64,000 nucleotides of DNA from Mesoflavibacter profundi (GTDB lineage: Bacteria; Bacteroidota; Bacteroidia; Flavobacteriales; Flavobacteriaceae): NCBI RefSeq assembly GCF_014764305.1, contig NZ_CP061703.1, forward strand, positions 1,766,800 to 1,830,799, given 5' to 3'. The position numbers and the translations under genes are program-made. Positions 10,042-19,790 of this stretch are shown here, one piece after another (positions within the stretch are counted from its first letter, which is position 1; each line of letters begins with the position of its first letter). The notes under the pieces were generated by a model that saw nothing but the letters and a program-made list of their open reading frames with translations, had not been told where the DNA came from and searched no databases.

Positions 10042-10544
10042 TTAGTTTTTCTGCTAAAAATAGTAGTTATTAATATGCTTAGTAGTATAGTAAATACACT
10101 AGAAAATAACGTGTTTTTTAAGATTAAAATTATTTTAGAAATGTTAAAAAACTCCATTAAATAGAAAAAGAAATGATGTATTACAATTAAGATACTTAAG
10201 TAAACTAATTTTTGAGAGAAATTTATATTATTAAATTTTAAAGCATTATGCTCGTAAACAGCACCAAAACTGAATTTTAAAACAACAGGTCGTATAAAAG
10301 CTATAATTAAAAGAGCTGTTGCATTTACACCGCCAGAATCCATAAATAAATCCAGTATAAATCCCATTAAAAAACTTAAAAACAGGAATAGCATACGATT
10401 ATTTTTTACAGGAAATAATGCCACAAAAAGTATGTAAGGATACGGGTTAATGTAGCCTAAAAAGTCTATTCTATTAAATATTAATACTTGTAGTAGTATT
10501 AAAAAAATAAATCTTAATGTATGTGCAGATAATAGACTATTCAT
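10038..10544 (-). CDS. mreD: rod shape-determining protein MreD
   Basis: A 168-residue hydrophobic protein with about five membrane segments, lying between mreC and the PBP2 gene, where MreD is expected. It overlaps mreC by 8 nt and the PBP2 gene by 4 nt. Sequence conservation in MreD is low, so the call rests on length, topology, and the text YPYILFVALFPV near residue 35, plus its fixed place in the operon. MreD is an inner-membrane scaffold of the elongasome. Confidence 0.88.
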   Translation of the reverse strand: MNSLLSAHTLRFIFLILLQVLIFNRIDFLGYINPYPYILFVALFPVKNNRMLFLFLSFLMGFILDLFMDSGGVNATALLIIAFIRPVVLKFSFGAVYEHNALKFNNINFSQKLVYLSILIVIHHFFFYLMEFFNISKIILILKNTLFSSVFTILLSILITTIFSRKTK

Positions 10545-11349
10545 TATTTAATAACGCTTCTATTAAAGATTTATCTTTATTTTCAATAACAATTACATGC
10601 TCTAAATTAGTCATGTCGTTAAATAAGTTAATATTAACGTCATAATAATTTTCAGTAATATCTAAATGAAAATCTTTAACCGTTCCTATTAAAATTCCTT
10701 TTGGGAAAATTGCAGATCTTCCAGAAGTAATTACAGTATCACCAACCTTTAATGGCGCACTTTTTTGTATGTCTGTTAATTGAATGATTTGCGGAGATTT
10801 TCCGTCCCATTTTAGTGTGCCAAAATGATTTGTTTTTTGTAACTGTGCACTAATTCTATTAGTTGTATTTAATATTGAAATTACTGTAGTGTATTTAGAA
10901 TTGTAATTATCTGTAATTCCTATAATTTTATTATTTGCAATTACTGCTAAATCTTCTTTAATACTATCGTTTTGTCCTTTGTTAATTAGCAAAACATTTT
11001 GCTGTTTAGAGTAACTGTTTTTTATAATTCTAGCAGGTGTAAATCTGTAGTTTGAATTATAAAGTAAACTATCTGTATAAGAAGAAGTTGTTTGTTTTTT
11101 TGAATTTATTATGGCTTTAAGTCTAGCGTTTTCTTCGTTTAGTTTCTTATTTTCTTCTTTTAGATTAAAATAAGATGAAATAGAATGACTTGCATTGTAT
11201 AAACCGCCAGTTAAGAAATTAGCCGAATTTATAAACTTACTTTTGTGATAACTATGTGATTGTATAGTAAATAACACCGAAATAAAAAGCAGCAACAAGA
11301 AAAACAAAAACGATTTGTTTCTTAAAATAAAATTTACAATTTGTTGCAT
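10537..11349 (-). CDS. mreC: rod shape-determining protein MreC
   Basis: MreC is the bitopic scaffold of the elongasome that activates PBP2. The 270-residue protein has an N-terminal membrane segment (~13-30), a coiled coil (~60-85, repeated EENKKLNEENARL-type heptads), and then the two-barrel periplasmic domain with the conserved text GDTVITSGRSAIFPKGILIG near residue 200. It starts 11 nt after the mreB stop codon. Confidence 0.95.
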   Translation of the reverse strand: MQQIVNFILRNKSFLFFLLLLFISVLFTIQSHSYHKSKFINSANFLTGGLYNASHSISSYFNLKEENKKLNEENARLKAIINSKKQTTSSYTDSLLYNSNYRFTPARIIKNSYSKQQNVLLINKGQNDSIKEDLAVIANNKIIGITDNYNSKYTTVISILNTTNRISAQLQKTNHFGTLKWDGKSPQIIQLTDIQKSAPLKVGDTVITSGRSAIFPKGILIGTVKDFHLDITENYYDVNINLFNDMTNLEHVIVIENKDKSLIEALLNNE

Positions 11350-11360
11350 AGTGTGTTATC

Positions 11361-12389
11361 CTACTTGATCAATACGCCTTTAAATTTGTTTATGTTTTTA
11401 AGCGTAATTCCTGTTCCTCTAACTACAGCACGTAAAGGATCTTCTGCAATGTAAACAGGTAAATCTGTTTTTTGCGATAATCTTTTATCTAAGCCACGTA
11501 ACATAGATCCGCCACCAGCAAGATAAATACCAGTATTGTAAATATCTGCAGCTAATTCTGGAGGTGTTTGAGATAATGTTTCCATTACCGCATCTTCGAT
11601 ACGTAAAATAGATTTATCAAGTGCTTTAGCTATTTCTCTATACGAAATTTGTACCTGTTTTGGTTTACCTGTTAACAAATCTCTACCTTGAACACTCATG
11701 TCTTCTGGTGGTAAATCTAAATCTTCGGTAGCAGCACCAATTTGGATTTTAATTTTTTCAGCAGTACGTTCTCCAACATAAAGGTTATGTTGTGTACGCA
11801 TGTAATAAATTATATCGTTAGTAAACACATCACCTGCAATTTTTACAGATTTGTCACAAACAATACCACCAAGAGCAATAACAGCAATTTCTGTTGTTCC
11901 TCCACCTATATCAACAATCATGTTTCCTTTAGGTTGCATGATGTCTACACCAATACCAATTGCTGCAGCCATAGGCTCGTGGATTAGGTAAACTTCTTTA
12001 CCATTTACACGTTCTGCACTTTCTTTTACAGCTCGCATTTCTACTTCTGTAATTCCTGAAGGAATACAAATAACCATGTGTAATGCAGGTGTAAATAATT
12101 TTTTCTTTAATGCAGGTATGTTTTTTATAAACATACTTATCATTTGTTCAGATGCATCAAAATCTGCAATTACACCATCTTTTAAAGGTCTAATCGTTTT
12201 AATGTTTTCGTGCGTTTTACCTTGCATCATATTGGCTTCTTGACCAACTGCAATTATTTTACCAGAGATTCTATCTCTAGCAACAATGGAAGGCGCATCT
12301 ACAACAACCTTATCATTATGGATAATAAGTGTGTTTGCAGTACCTAAATCTATTGCAATTTCTTCAGTTAAAAAGTCAAAAAAACCCAT
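11361..12389 (-). CDS. mreB: actin-like rod shape protein MreB
   Basis: The 342-residue protein is a full-length MreB, the bacterial actin that positions cell-wall synthesis. The phosphate-1 motif IDLGTANT is at ~13-20, phosphate-2 DIGGGTTE at ~166-173, and the adenosine motif LAGGGSMLRG near 290. It is the first gene of the shape operon. I found no exact TANNTTTG element in the 225 nt upstream, so its promoter is not assigned. Compare the very different actin/Hsp70-like protein in the island at 48353. Confidence 0.97.
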   Translation of the reverse strand: MGFFDFLTEEIAIDLGTANTLIIHNDKVVVDAPSIVARDRISGKIIAVGQEANMMQGKTHENIKTIRPLKDGVIADFDASEQMISMFIKNIPALKKKLFTPALHMVICIPSGITEVEMRAVKESAERVNGKEVYLIHEPMAAAIGIGVDIMQPKGNMIVDIGGGTTEIAVIALGGIVCDKSVKIAGDVFTNDIIYYMRTQHNLYVGERTAEKIKIQIGAATEDLDLPPEDMSVQGRDLLTGKPKQVQISYREIAKALDKSILRIEDAVMETLSQTPPELAADIYNTGIYLAGGGSMLRGLDKRLSQKTDLPVYIAEDPLRAVVRGTGITLKNINKFKGVLIK

Positions 12390-12565
12390 GTGTTTTGTGT
12401 AATTATTTACTATTAATATAAGTTGCCGTAAAAGTAAGAAAAATGCTTAAAATATTTTTAATTTAAGAGCATAGTTATGACTTAATTTTATTAAGATATA
12501 AAATCCTGTTTAACTAACTAAAATTTTCACCTTTTATTTTATTGGTTTTACGTTTTTTGAATAAA

Positions 12566-12596
12566 AAAAAGCTTCAGTAAAACACTGAAGCTTTTT
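12566..12596 (-). terminator. intrinsic terminator after purH
   Basis: A 13-bp perfect stem (AAAAAGCTTCAGT, 12566-12578, with ACTGAAGCTTTTT, 12584-12596) and a 5-nt loop. It lies 21 nt beyond the purH stop codon, in the orientation of purH. Confidence 0.9.
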
Positions 12597-12616
12597 GTAT
12601 AAATTTTAAATGGAAA

Positions 12617-14146
12617 TTAATGCTTAAAATGGCGTGTTCCTGTCATTACCATTGAAATGTTATTATCATTACAATAATCAATACTTAATTGATCTTTTAT
12701 AGATCCGCCAGGTTGAATAACACTTTTTATTCCTGCGTTTCCTGCAATTTCTACACAGTCAGGAAATGGGAAAAAAGCATCACTTGCCATTACGCTTCCT
12801 TTTAAATCAAAATTGAAAGACGTTGCTTTATGAATAGCTTGATTTAAGGCATCTACACGACTAGTTTGACCAGTTCCGCTAGCGCAAAGTTGCTTGTCTT
12901 TTACTAATACGATTGTATTAGATTTTGTGTGTTTACAAATCTTTGAAGCGAAGATTAAATCTTCAATTTCGGCATCTGTTGGTTTTGTGTTTGTAGCATA
13001 AGTAAAATCTTCTACAACATCAGTCTTATTGTCTTTATCTTGAACTAAAACACCGTTTAAACACGTTCTAACAGTTTTAGCCGATAATTCTGTGTCTTTT
13101 AAAATTAAAAGAATACGGTTTTTCTTTCCTTTTAAAATCTCTAAAGCTTCTTCTGAAAATGAAGGCGCAATTACAACTTCACAGAATAAATTATGAATAT
13201 CTGTAGCAGTGTCTGCATCAATTTCAACATTAGAAATTAAAATACCTCCAAAAGCAGAAACAGGATCTCCTGCCAATGCATCTGCGTAAGCTTGTTTTAT
13301 GGTGCTACGTTGTGCAAAACCACAAGCATTATTGTGTTTTAAAATGGCAAAAGTTGGCGCTTCGCCTTTAAATTCGTTAATTAAATTTACAGCAGCATCT
13401 ACGTCTAAAAGGTTGTTGTAACTTAATTCTTTACCATGTAATTTGGTAAACATAGCGTCAAAATCACCAAAGAAGAAACCTTCTTGATGCGGGTTTTCGC
13501 CATATCTTAAAACTTGACCTTTAGTTTCGCTTAATTTGTAAGCTGGAATATTTTCAGTGGTATTGAAATAATTGAAGATTGCCGAGTCATAATGCGATGA
13601 GACGTTAAATGCTTTTGCAGCAAAACGTTTACGGTCTTCTTCTGATAAGTTTCCTTTTTTATCTGTGATTAACTCTAAAAACTCAGCATAATCATCTACA
13701 GAAGAAACGCAAATAACATCTGCATAATTTTTTGCAGCAGCACGTATTAAAGAAATTCCTCCAATATCAATTTTTTCAATAATATCTTGGTTTGAAGCGC
13801 CAGAAGCTACTGTTTTTTCAAACGGATAAAGGTCTACGATTACAACATCTATTTGTGGTATGTCAAAGTCTTTCATTTCTTTAACATCGCCATCATGATT
13901 TTGACGATTTAAAATACCTCCAAATACTTTTGGGTGTAATGTTTTAACGCGACCACCTAAAATAGAAGGGTAAGATGTTACATCTTCTACAGGAATGACG
14001 TTAATACCTAAATCTTTAATGAATTTTTCTGTGCCACCAGTAGAGTAGATGGTTACACCTTGTTTGTCAAGTTCTTTAACAATTGGCTCTAAACCATCTT
14101 TGCTAAATACTGAAATTAATGCAGATTTAATTGTTTTGTTGCTCAT
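12617..14146 (-). CDS. purH: bifunctional AICAR formyltransferase / IMP cyclohydrolase
   Basis: PurH catalyses the last two steps of de novo IMP synthesis. The 509-residue protein has the N-terminal MGS-like cyclohydrolase domain (STGGTEKFIK near residue 36; HPKVFGGILNR near 72) and the C-terminal AICAR transformylase domain with the catalytic KHNNACG motif (~268) and a GSIKD-type C terminus (QPGGSIKDQ, ~480). Its length is typical. It has its own promoter (14169-14198) and terminator, so it is a single-gene unit. Confidence 0.97.
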   Translation of the reverse strand: MSNKTIKSALISVFSKDGLEPIVKELDKQGVTIYSTGGTEKFIKDLGINVIPVEDVTSYPSILGGRVKTLHPKVFGGILNRQNHDGDVKEMKDFDIPQIDVVIVDLYPFEKTVASGASNQDIIEKIDIGGISLIRAAAKNYADVICVSSVDDYAEFLELITDKKGNLSEEDRKRFAAKAFNVSSHYDSAIFNYFNTTENIPAYKLSETKGQVLRYGENPHQEGFFFGDFDAMFTKLHGKELSYNNLLDVDAAVNLINEFKGEAPTFAILKHNNACGFAQRSTIKQAYADALAGDPVSAFGGILISNVEIDADTATDIHNLFCEVVIAPSFSEEALEILKGKKNRILLILKDTELSAKTVRTCLNGVLVQDKDNKTDVVEDFTYATNTKPTDAEIEDLIFASKICKHTKSNTIVLVKDKQLCASGTGQTSRVDALNQAIHKATSFNFDLKGSVMASDAFFPFPDCVEIAGNAGIKSVIQPGGSIKDQLSIDYCNDNNISMVMTGTRHFKH

Positions 14147-14168
14147 TATAGTTGTGTTAATAAGCCAT

Positions 14169-14198
14169 CAAATGTAATGAATTTCGTTATTTTTTCAA
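14169..14198 (-). promoter_or_regulatory. Bacteroidota sigma-A-type promoter of purH
   Basis: Read on the minus strand: TTG (14198-14196), a 19-nt spacer, then TACATTTG (14176-14169). This fits the Bacteroidota consensus TTG / TANNTTTG exactly and points at purH 23 nt downstream. Confidence 0.7.
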
Positions 14199-14249
14199 GT
14201 TGATTTACGGTACTTTTTTTAACTAAATTCTAGAAGTTGTTAACATGAA

Positions 14250-14280
14250 AAAAAGCAACTATTACTAATAGTTGCTTTTT
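14250..14280 (-). terminator. intrinsic terminator after the GAF-domain gene
   Basis: AAAAAGCAACTATT (14250-14263) and AATAGTTGCTTTTT (14267-14280) form a 14-bp perfect stem with a 3-nt loop, located 21 nt past the stop codon of the minus-strand GAF gene. Confidence 0.88.
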
Positions 14281-14301
14281 GTAAGTCGTTGATTTGTTGT
14301 G

Positions 14302-14757
14302 TTATAGTAAGGTGGCTACTTTTTGACAAACAAATTCTAAAAAGCGTTCGTCTGCTTCTGTAAAAGGATCTGGAGTATTAGAGTCAATGTCTATTTGTCC
14401 AATATTTTCGCCATTAACAAAAATAGGAATTACAATTTCAGCTTTTACGGTAATGCTACAAGCGATATAGTTGTCTTGTGCAGACACATCTGGAACGACA
14501 AAATTTTTGTTACTTACTGCAACTTGACCACAAATACCTTTACCAAATGGGATAATTGTATGATCTGTTGGTTCACCAACATAAGGACCTAATTTAAGTT
14601 CGTTTTTATCACCGTTTTTAAAGTAAAATCCAACCCAATTATAATATTCTATATTGGTTTCTAGAAGTTTACAGATATTAAGTAGTTTTTCGTCTTTAGA
14701 AAAAGTCGAATTTGAAATTATGTTTTCTATTTCAGGTTTAAGCGCTTCAAAATTCAT
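14302..14757 (-). CDS. GAF-domain free methionine-(R)-sulfoxide reductase-like protein
   Basis: The 151-residue single GAF domain resembles fRMsr (E. coli YebR/MsrC), which reduces free methionine-R-sulfoxide. The conserved text is visible: YYNWVGFYF (39-46), GKGICG (73-77) with Cys76, and IAC with Cys100 before the EIVIP strand, then GQIDIDS (~120). Cys76 and Cys100 match E. coli Cys94 and Cys118 (24 apart, as there). The position of the third cysteine (E. coli Cys84) appears to be His66. A TACTTTTG -7 element lies upstream on the minus strand (14782-14775). Activity is likely but not certain because of the missing Cys. Confidence 0.8.
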   Translation of the reverse strand: MNFEALKPEIENIISNSTFSKDEKLLNICKLLETNIEYYNWVGFYFKNGDKNELKLGPYVGEPTDHTIIPFGKGICGQVAVSNKNFVVPDVSAQDNYIACSITVKAEIVIPIFVNGENIGQIDIDSNTPDPFTEADERFLEFVCQKVATLL

Positions 14758-14834
14758 TTTCTTATTTTTTTTGGCAAAAGTATTTAAAAAGGTGTAATTT
14801 CAGCCAGTATTCTCACATAAATCTAAGTTAATAT

Positions 14835-15389
14835 TTGAGTGTGTTATTGAATAAATATAAACCAGTTGTAAAATTTATTTTTACTTTTTTAGCTGTATAT
14901 GGGATAATGTCTTTTGCTTACAGTTATTATTTAAATGCTGCAAAGTCTGGTATATATTTTCCTGATTATCTAACTAATTTAGTTGCACATCAATCTGAAA
15001 CCTTGTTAAATGGATTAGGCTATGAAGCAAAAGTGATGCCGCATCCAGATGAGCCTTCAATGAAAATGTTAGTCAACAATAAGTACGTAGCTAGAGTGAT
15101 TGAAGGTTGTAATGGCGCTAGTGTAATAATTTTGTTTGTTGCTTTTGTTGTTGCTTTTTCTGATAAGTTTAAACCTACTTTTATTTATATTTTTTCTGGA
15201 GCAGTTTTAATTTACGCAGTAAATTTAATTAGAATTGTAGTTTTAGCAATTGGTTTATACCATTACCCTTGGCGAGAAGAATTGTTACATTCTGTTATTT
15301 TTCCTGGAATGATATACGGAATGGTATTTTTACTTTGGATGTTTTGGGTTAAACGGTTTTCTGATAATAAAGTGAAAGATGAAAATTAA
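14835..15389 (+). CDS. xrtF: exosortase XrtF
   Basis: A 184-residue integral membrane cysteine transpeptidase of the exosortase family, predicted to process PEP-CTERM-like tails at the inner membrane. The catalytic triad is visible: Cys92 (VIEGCNGAS), Arg133 (NLIRIV) and His152 (LLHSVIF), with several membrane segments. No ATG precedes the conserved N terminus. Candidate starts are TTG at 14835, GTG at 14841 and TTG at 14847; the last would give MNKYKPVVKF. The gene overlaps the next by 11 nt. The short length and the partner gene identify the XrtF subtype specific to Flavobacteriia. No obvious substrate gene lies nearby. Confidence 0.88.
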   Translation: MSVLLNKYKPVVKFIFTFLAVYGIMSFAYSYYLNAAKSGIYFPDYLTNLVAHQSETLLNGLGYEAKVMPHPDEPSMKMLVNNKYVARVIEGCNGASVIILFVAFVVAFSDKFKPTFIYIFSGAVLIYAVNLIRIVVLAIGLYHYPWREELLHSVIFPGMIYGMVFLLWMFWVKRFSDNKVKDEN

Positions 15390-15807
15390 CACTAAATACA
15401 TCTGGATTGGGATTTTATTTTGCCTTCTTGCTTTAATACGGTTTTATGAGAAGGAATTATTTTATGATCCTTATTTGGTGTTTTTTAAAAATGATTATTT
15501 GTATTTAGATTCTCCAAGACGTGAAGTCGCAAAATTAATAGCGTTTACAACTTTAAGGTATGTAATAAATTCGGTAATTTCTATCGCGATTTTATATCTG
15601 TTTTTTAAAGATAAAAGTATTGTAAAATTTTCTTTAATTGTATACGCGGCTTCATATTTAATACTAATTATTCTTTTTTTATATTTTGTTCTAAATCCAA
15701 AACAAGAAGATTACTACGTGTTTTTTAATATCAGACGCTTTTTAATTCAGCCTTTAATATTGTTGTTGTTACTACCAGCTTATTATTATCAACGGTTGAA
15801 AGTATAA
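15379..15807 (+). CDS. exosortase F-associated membrane protein
   Basis: A 142-residue protein with about four membrane segments, overlapping xrtF by 11 nt. Flavobacterial xrtF genes are regularly followed by a small membrane protein of this size and style (text DSPRREVAKL near residue 45; FNIRRFLIQP near 115). Its role is unknown; assistance in sorting or membrane assembly is inference. A strong terminator follows directly. Confidence 0.82.
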   Translation: MKINTKYIWIGILFCLLALIRFYEKELFYDPYLVFFKNDYLYLDSPRREVAKLIAFTTLRYVINSVISIAILYLFFKDKSIVKFSLIVYAASYLILIILFLYFVLNPKQEDYYVFFNIRRFLIQPLILLLLLPAYYYQRLKV

Positions 15808-15839
15808 AAAAAGCCACTTCATTTTAGAAGTGGCTTTTT
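15808..15839. terminator. bidirectional terminator between the xrtF operon and groEL
   Basis: AAAAAGCCACTTC (15808-15820) and GAAGTGGCTTTTT (15827-15839) form a 13-bp perfect stem with a 6-nt loop. It overlaps the stop region of the exosortase F partner and lies 20 nt beyond the groEL stop, so it serves both convergent units. Confidence 0.9.
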
Positions 15840-15859
15840 ATATTATTTATTTGATGATA

Positions 15860-17500
<1,641 letters not shown>

Positions 17501-17568
17501 TTAATTTTAAGTTTTTGGAATTGTTAATAATGAATTTTCTAAGCCTTAATTTTATGTTTAGAATATTC

Positions 17569-17847
17569 TTAAATAATTGCCATGATGTCGTCTTCGCGCA
17601 TCATTAAATAGTCTTTTCCGTCTAATTTGATTTCAGATCCAGAATATTTACCATATAATACAGTGTCACCAACTTTAACAGTTAACGGTTCATCTTTTTT
17701 ACCGTTACCAACTGCTACTACAGTTCCTTTATGTTGTTTTTCTTGTGCTGTATCTGGAATGTATAAACCAGATGCTGTTTGTGTTTCGGCAGGAAGTGGT
17801 TCTACTAGAACACGGTCTGCTAATGGTTTAATGTTTAAATTACTCAT
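17569..17847 (-). CDS. groES: co-chaperonin GroES
   Basis: The 92-residue protein is a full-length GroES: it starts with the [10 protein letters not shown] strand, has the mobile loop ([15 protein letters not shown], ~20-34) and the C-terminal text [14 protein letters not shown]. It forms the heptameric lid of GroEL and is the first gene of the groESL unit. Confidence 0.98.
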   Translation of the reverse strand: MSNLNIKPLADRVLVEPLPAETQTASGLYIPDTAQEKQHKGTVVAVGNGKKDEPLTVKVGDTVLYGKYSGSEIKLDGKDYLMMREDDIMAII

Positions 17848-17933
17848 TGTAAATATTTTTAATTAATTATTAATAATGATGCTTTGCATTAAACCAAAAA
17901 TGTGCCAACTAAAATAGACTGACAAACTTGCAG

Positions 17934-17967
17934 AAAACAAAAATGCCAACTGTAAAAGTTGGCATTT
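17934..17967 (-). terminator. intrinsic terminator after secG
   Basis: AAATGCCAAC (17941-17950) pairs with GTTGGCATTT (17958-17967). Read on the minus strand, the hairpin runs into TTTTTGTTTT. It lies 22 nt past the secG stop codon and separates the miaB-to-secG cluster from groESL. Confidence 0.82.
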
Positions 17968-17989
17968 GTTATTTATATTAATCTACTGT

Positions 17990-18343
17990 TTACTGTCCAA
18001 TAGTTGTTGTGTCTTCTGGAGTAGATGTGTTATCTGTAGAAGGTGTTGTAGCTGCAGGAATATCGATATTGTCATTCTCTAAGATTTTAGATTCTGATGT
18101 AACACCGTTTCTGTCTATTGCTAAGCTAGACGTTAAAATTAACGCTAATAAAACAACAGCTAAAGTCCATGTACTTTTATCTAAAAAGTCTGTTGTTTTT
18201 TTAACTCCACCTAATTGTTGGTTGCTTCCGCCACCAAACGTAGAAGCTAATCCGCCACCTTTTGGATTTTGTACCATAATTACAACTACTAGCAAAAATG
18301 CTACTACAATTATTAGGATTAAGAAGATTAAAAATGTATTCAT
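17990..18343 (-). CDS. secG: protein-export translocase subunit SecG
   Basis: The 117-residue protein has two membrane segments (~3-22 and ~54-74) separated by the conserved loop VQNPKGGGLAS (~24-34) and the GVKKTTDFLDK text. It is a small subunit of the SecYEG channel. The Thr/Pro-rich acidic C-terminal extension (~85-117) is usual in Bacteroidota SecG. It is the distal gene of the miaB-sigma54 activator-lptE-TPR-secG cluster. Confidence 0.93.
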   Translation of the reverse strand: MNTFLIFLILIIVVAFLLVVVIMVQNPKGGGLASTFGGGSNQQLGGVKKTTDFLDKSTWTLAVVLLALILTSSLAIDRNGVTSESKILENDNIDIPAATTPSTDNTSTPEDTTTIGQ

Positions 18344-18355
18344 TATATTATAAAT

Positions 18356-19258
18356 TTAGTCTTGTAATTTTTGTATTGCTTTAATTTGGTCTGCAAAGAA
18401 ACCACTTTTTTCTGGATATTTCAAACTTAATATTTTATAAGATTGAATTGCTTTTTTATAATTTTTTTGTTCTACATAAATTCTTGCTAAAGTTTCTGTC
18501 ATTAAAGCTTCTGGCTGTATCATACGTTCTTTAGCTAAATTATGCTTTTTTGCTGTAGATTTTGCTGGTTCTAATTTAGGATTGTTAGCTATAAATTTAT
18601 CTATTAGATCAAATTTTTTGTCTCGTTCGTTATCAGATTCTTCTTCAATAGTAGTGTCTACTATTTCTTTGTTTGTAGATGGTATTTCTCTATCAATAGG
18701 TTTAAAAGTGGTTAGTTTCAACCATTCGTTAAAGCTATGAGTTTCAGTTTTATCAAATTGTAATGGTTTGCCAATATTAAGAATTTGTTCCGGAGTTTGA
18801 TCTTCATGTTTACTATCAACTGTTTCAGATTTACTGTCTGCTTCAGTTTGTTTTGGTTGAAACAAATCCGGATTAATAACGTCTTTTAATTCTTGAAGTT
18901 GTGCAGAAAAACTATCGTCTAAACTTGTGTTTTTGTTTACAGATATATCTTCTGCAGTTACTGGTAAATCGTTAATATAAGCTGTGTTTTGTTTTATATA
19001 ATCAGAAATTTCATTTTGATTAAATGTGTCTGATGTAATAAAATCGAATAAAATACTTCTGTCTGTAGTGTAAGCTGCTGTTGTTTTTAAAGCCTGATTG
19101 TACTTAAAACTTTCTTTGTTTTTAAGTCCTTTTAAATGAACTGCTCTAGCCGATTGAAAGTACGGAAATTCTTCAATGATTTGATTTAAAGCAAAAGTTT
19201 GATCCTCGCTTACTGTTTGTGGTTTTTGGACTATATTTATGTATTCCTGTATTGTCAT
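18356..19258 (-). CDS. TPR-containing hypothetical protein
   Basis: A 300-residue soluble protein with no signal peptide. The C-terminal ~55 residues form one clear tetratricopeptide-type repeat (TLARIYVEQKNYKKAIQSY). The N-terminal ~90 residues are helical, and the centre is a low-complexity acidic linker (Lys/Glu/Asp/Thr). I prefer the ATG at 19258, which leaves a 2-nt gap after lptE, to one 9 nt upstream that overlaps lptE. This gene regularly lies between lptE and secG in Flavobacteriia. Its function is unknown; a scaffold role is inference. Confidence 0.75.
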   Translation of the reverse strand: MTIQEYINIVQKPQTVSEDQTFALNQIIEEFPYFQSARAVHLKGLKNKESFKYNQALKTTAAYTTDRSILFDFITSDTFNQNEISDYIKQNTAYINDLPVTAEDISVNKNTSLDDSFSAQLQELKDVINPDLFQPKQTEADSKSETVDSKHEDQTPEQILNIGKPLQFDKTETHSFNEWLKLTTFKPIDREIPSTNKEIVDTTIEEESDNERDKKFDLIDKFIANNPKLEPAKSTAKKHNLAKERMIQPEALMTETLARIYVEQKNYKKAIQSYKILSLKYPEKSGFFADQIKAIQKLQD

Positions 19259-19260
19259 TA

Positions 19261-19764
19261 TTACCAATTGGCTAACGATGCATTAAATATATCTTGTGTT
19301 AAACGCTCAAAAATTTCTTGAAAAGCTGTTTCTTTAGTTGTACCTGACAGTAATTGGCTTCCTGTATAATCATAAAAAAATGAAAATGATTTTTCAAAAT
19401 CTTTTTCTTCATCTTCTTTGTTGTAAAACCTAACATTAACGCCTATGGTTAACCTATTTTGTGCTGCAGTACTGTTTGCGGTTGCTGTTGTTGGAGATAT
19501 ACGATATTCTGTAATTTCTCCTTCAAAAACTAAATCTCCGTTAGAATTTACTAAACTTAAATTTGTTTGGTTTTGGATTAAATCTTGTAAAGCTAATGTA
19601 AAATCTCTATCTAAACCTGGTTCTATTAGGTTAGCAGTGTATTGAAAATAATTGACTTGAAAAGTCTCTGCGTTTCCAGTATCTGCTCCAGTGAAAGAGT
19701 AGATGCCACATCCAAAACATAATAAGGATAAAAAACTGATGTATATGTAATTAAAAATTTTCAT
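19261..19764 (-). CDS. lptE: LPS-assembly lipoprotein LptE
   Basis: A 167-residue lipoprotein. The signal peptide ends in the lipobox LLCFGC with the lipidated Cys near residue 19, followed by YSFTGA and the beta-alpha fold of LptE-like proteins. The conserved text is QVNYFQ (~38) and GEITEYRISP (~107). LptE plugs the LptD barrel in the outer membrane. It lies between the sigma-54 activator gene and the TPR gene, as in related genomes. Confidence 0.88.
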   Translation of the reverse strand: MKIFNYIYISFLSLLCFGCGIYSFTGADTGNAETFQVNYFQYTANLIEPGLDRDFTLALQDLIQNQTNLSLVNSNGDLVFEGEITEYRISPTTATANSTAAQNRLTIGVNVRFYNKEDEEKDFEKSFSFFYDYTGSQLLSGTTKETAFQEIFERLTQDIFNASLANW

Positions 19765-19790
19765 TTTATTTTTTTATGTAAAACGCATTT

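Noticed and set aside
17848-17990. Heat-shock CIRCE element or consensus promoter ahead of groES
   Set aside because: No CIRCE-type inverted repeat and no exact TANNTTTG element could be found; the only palindrome there is the secG terminator.
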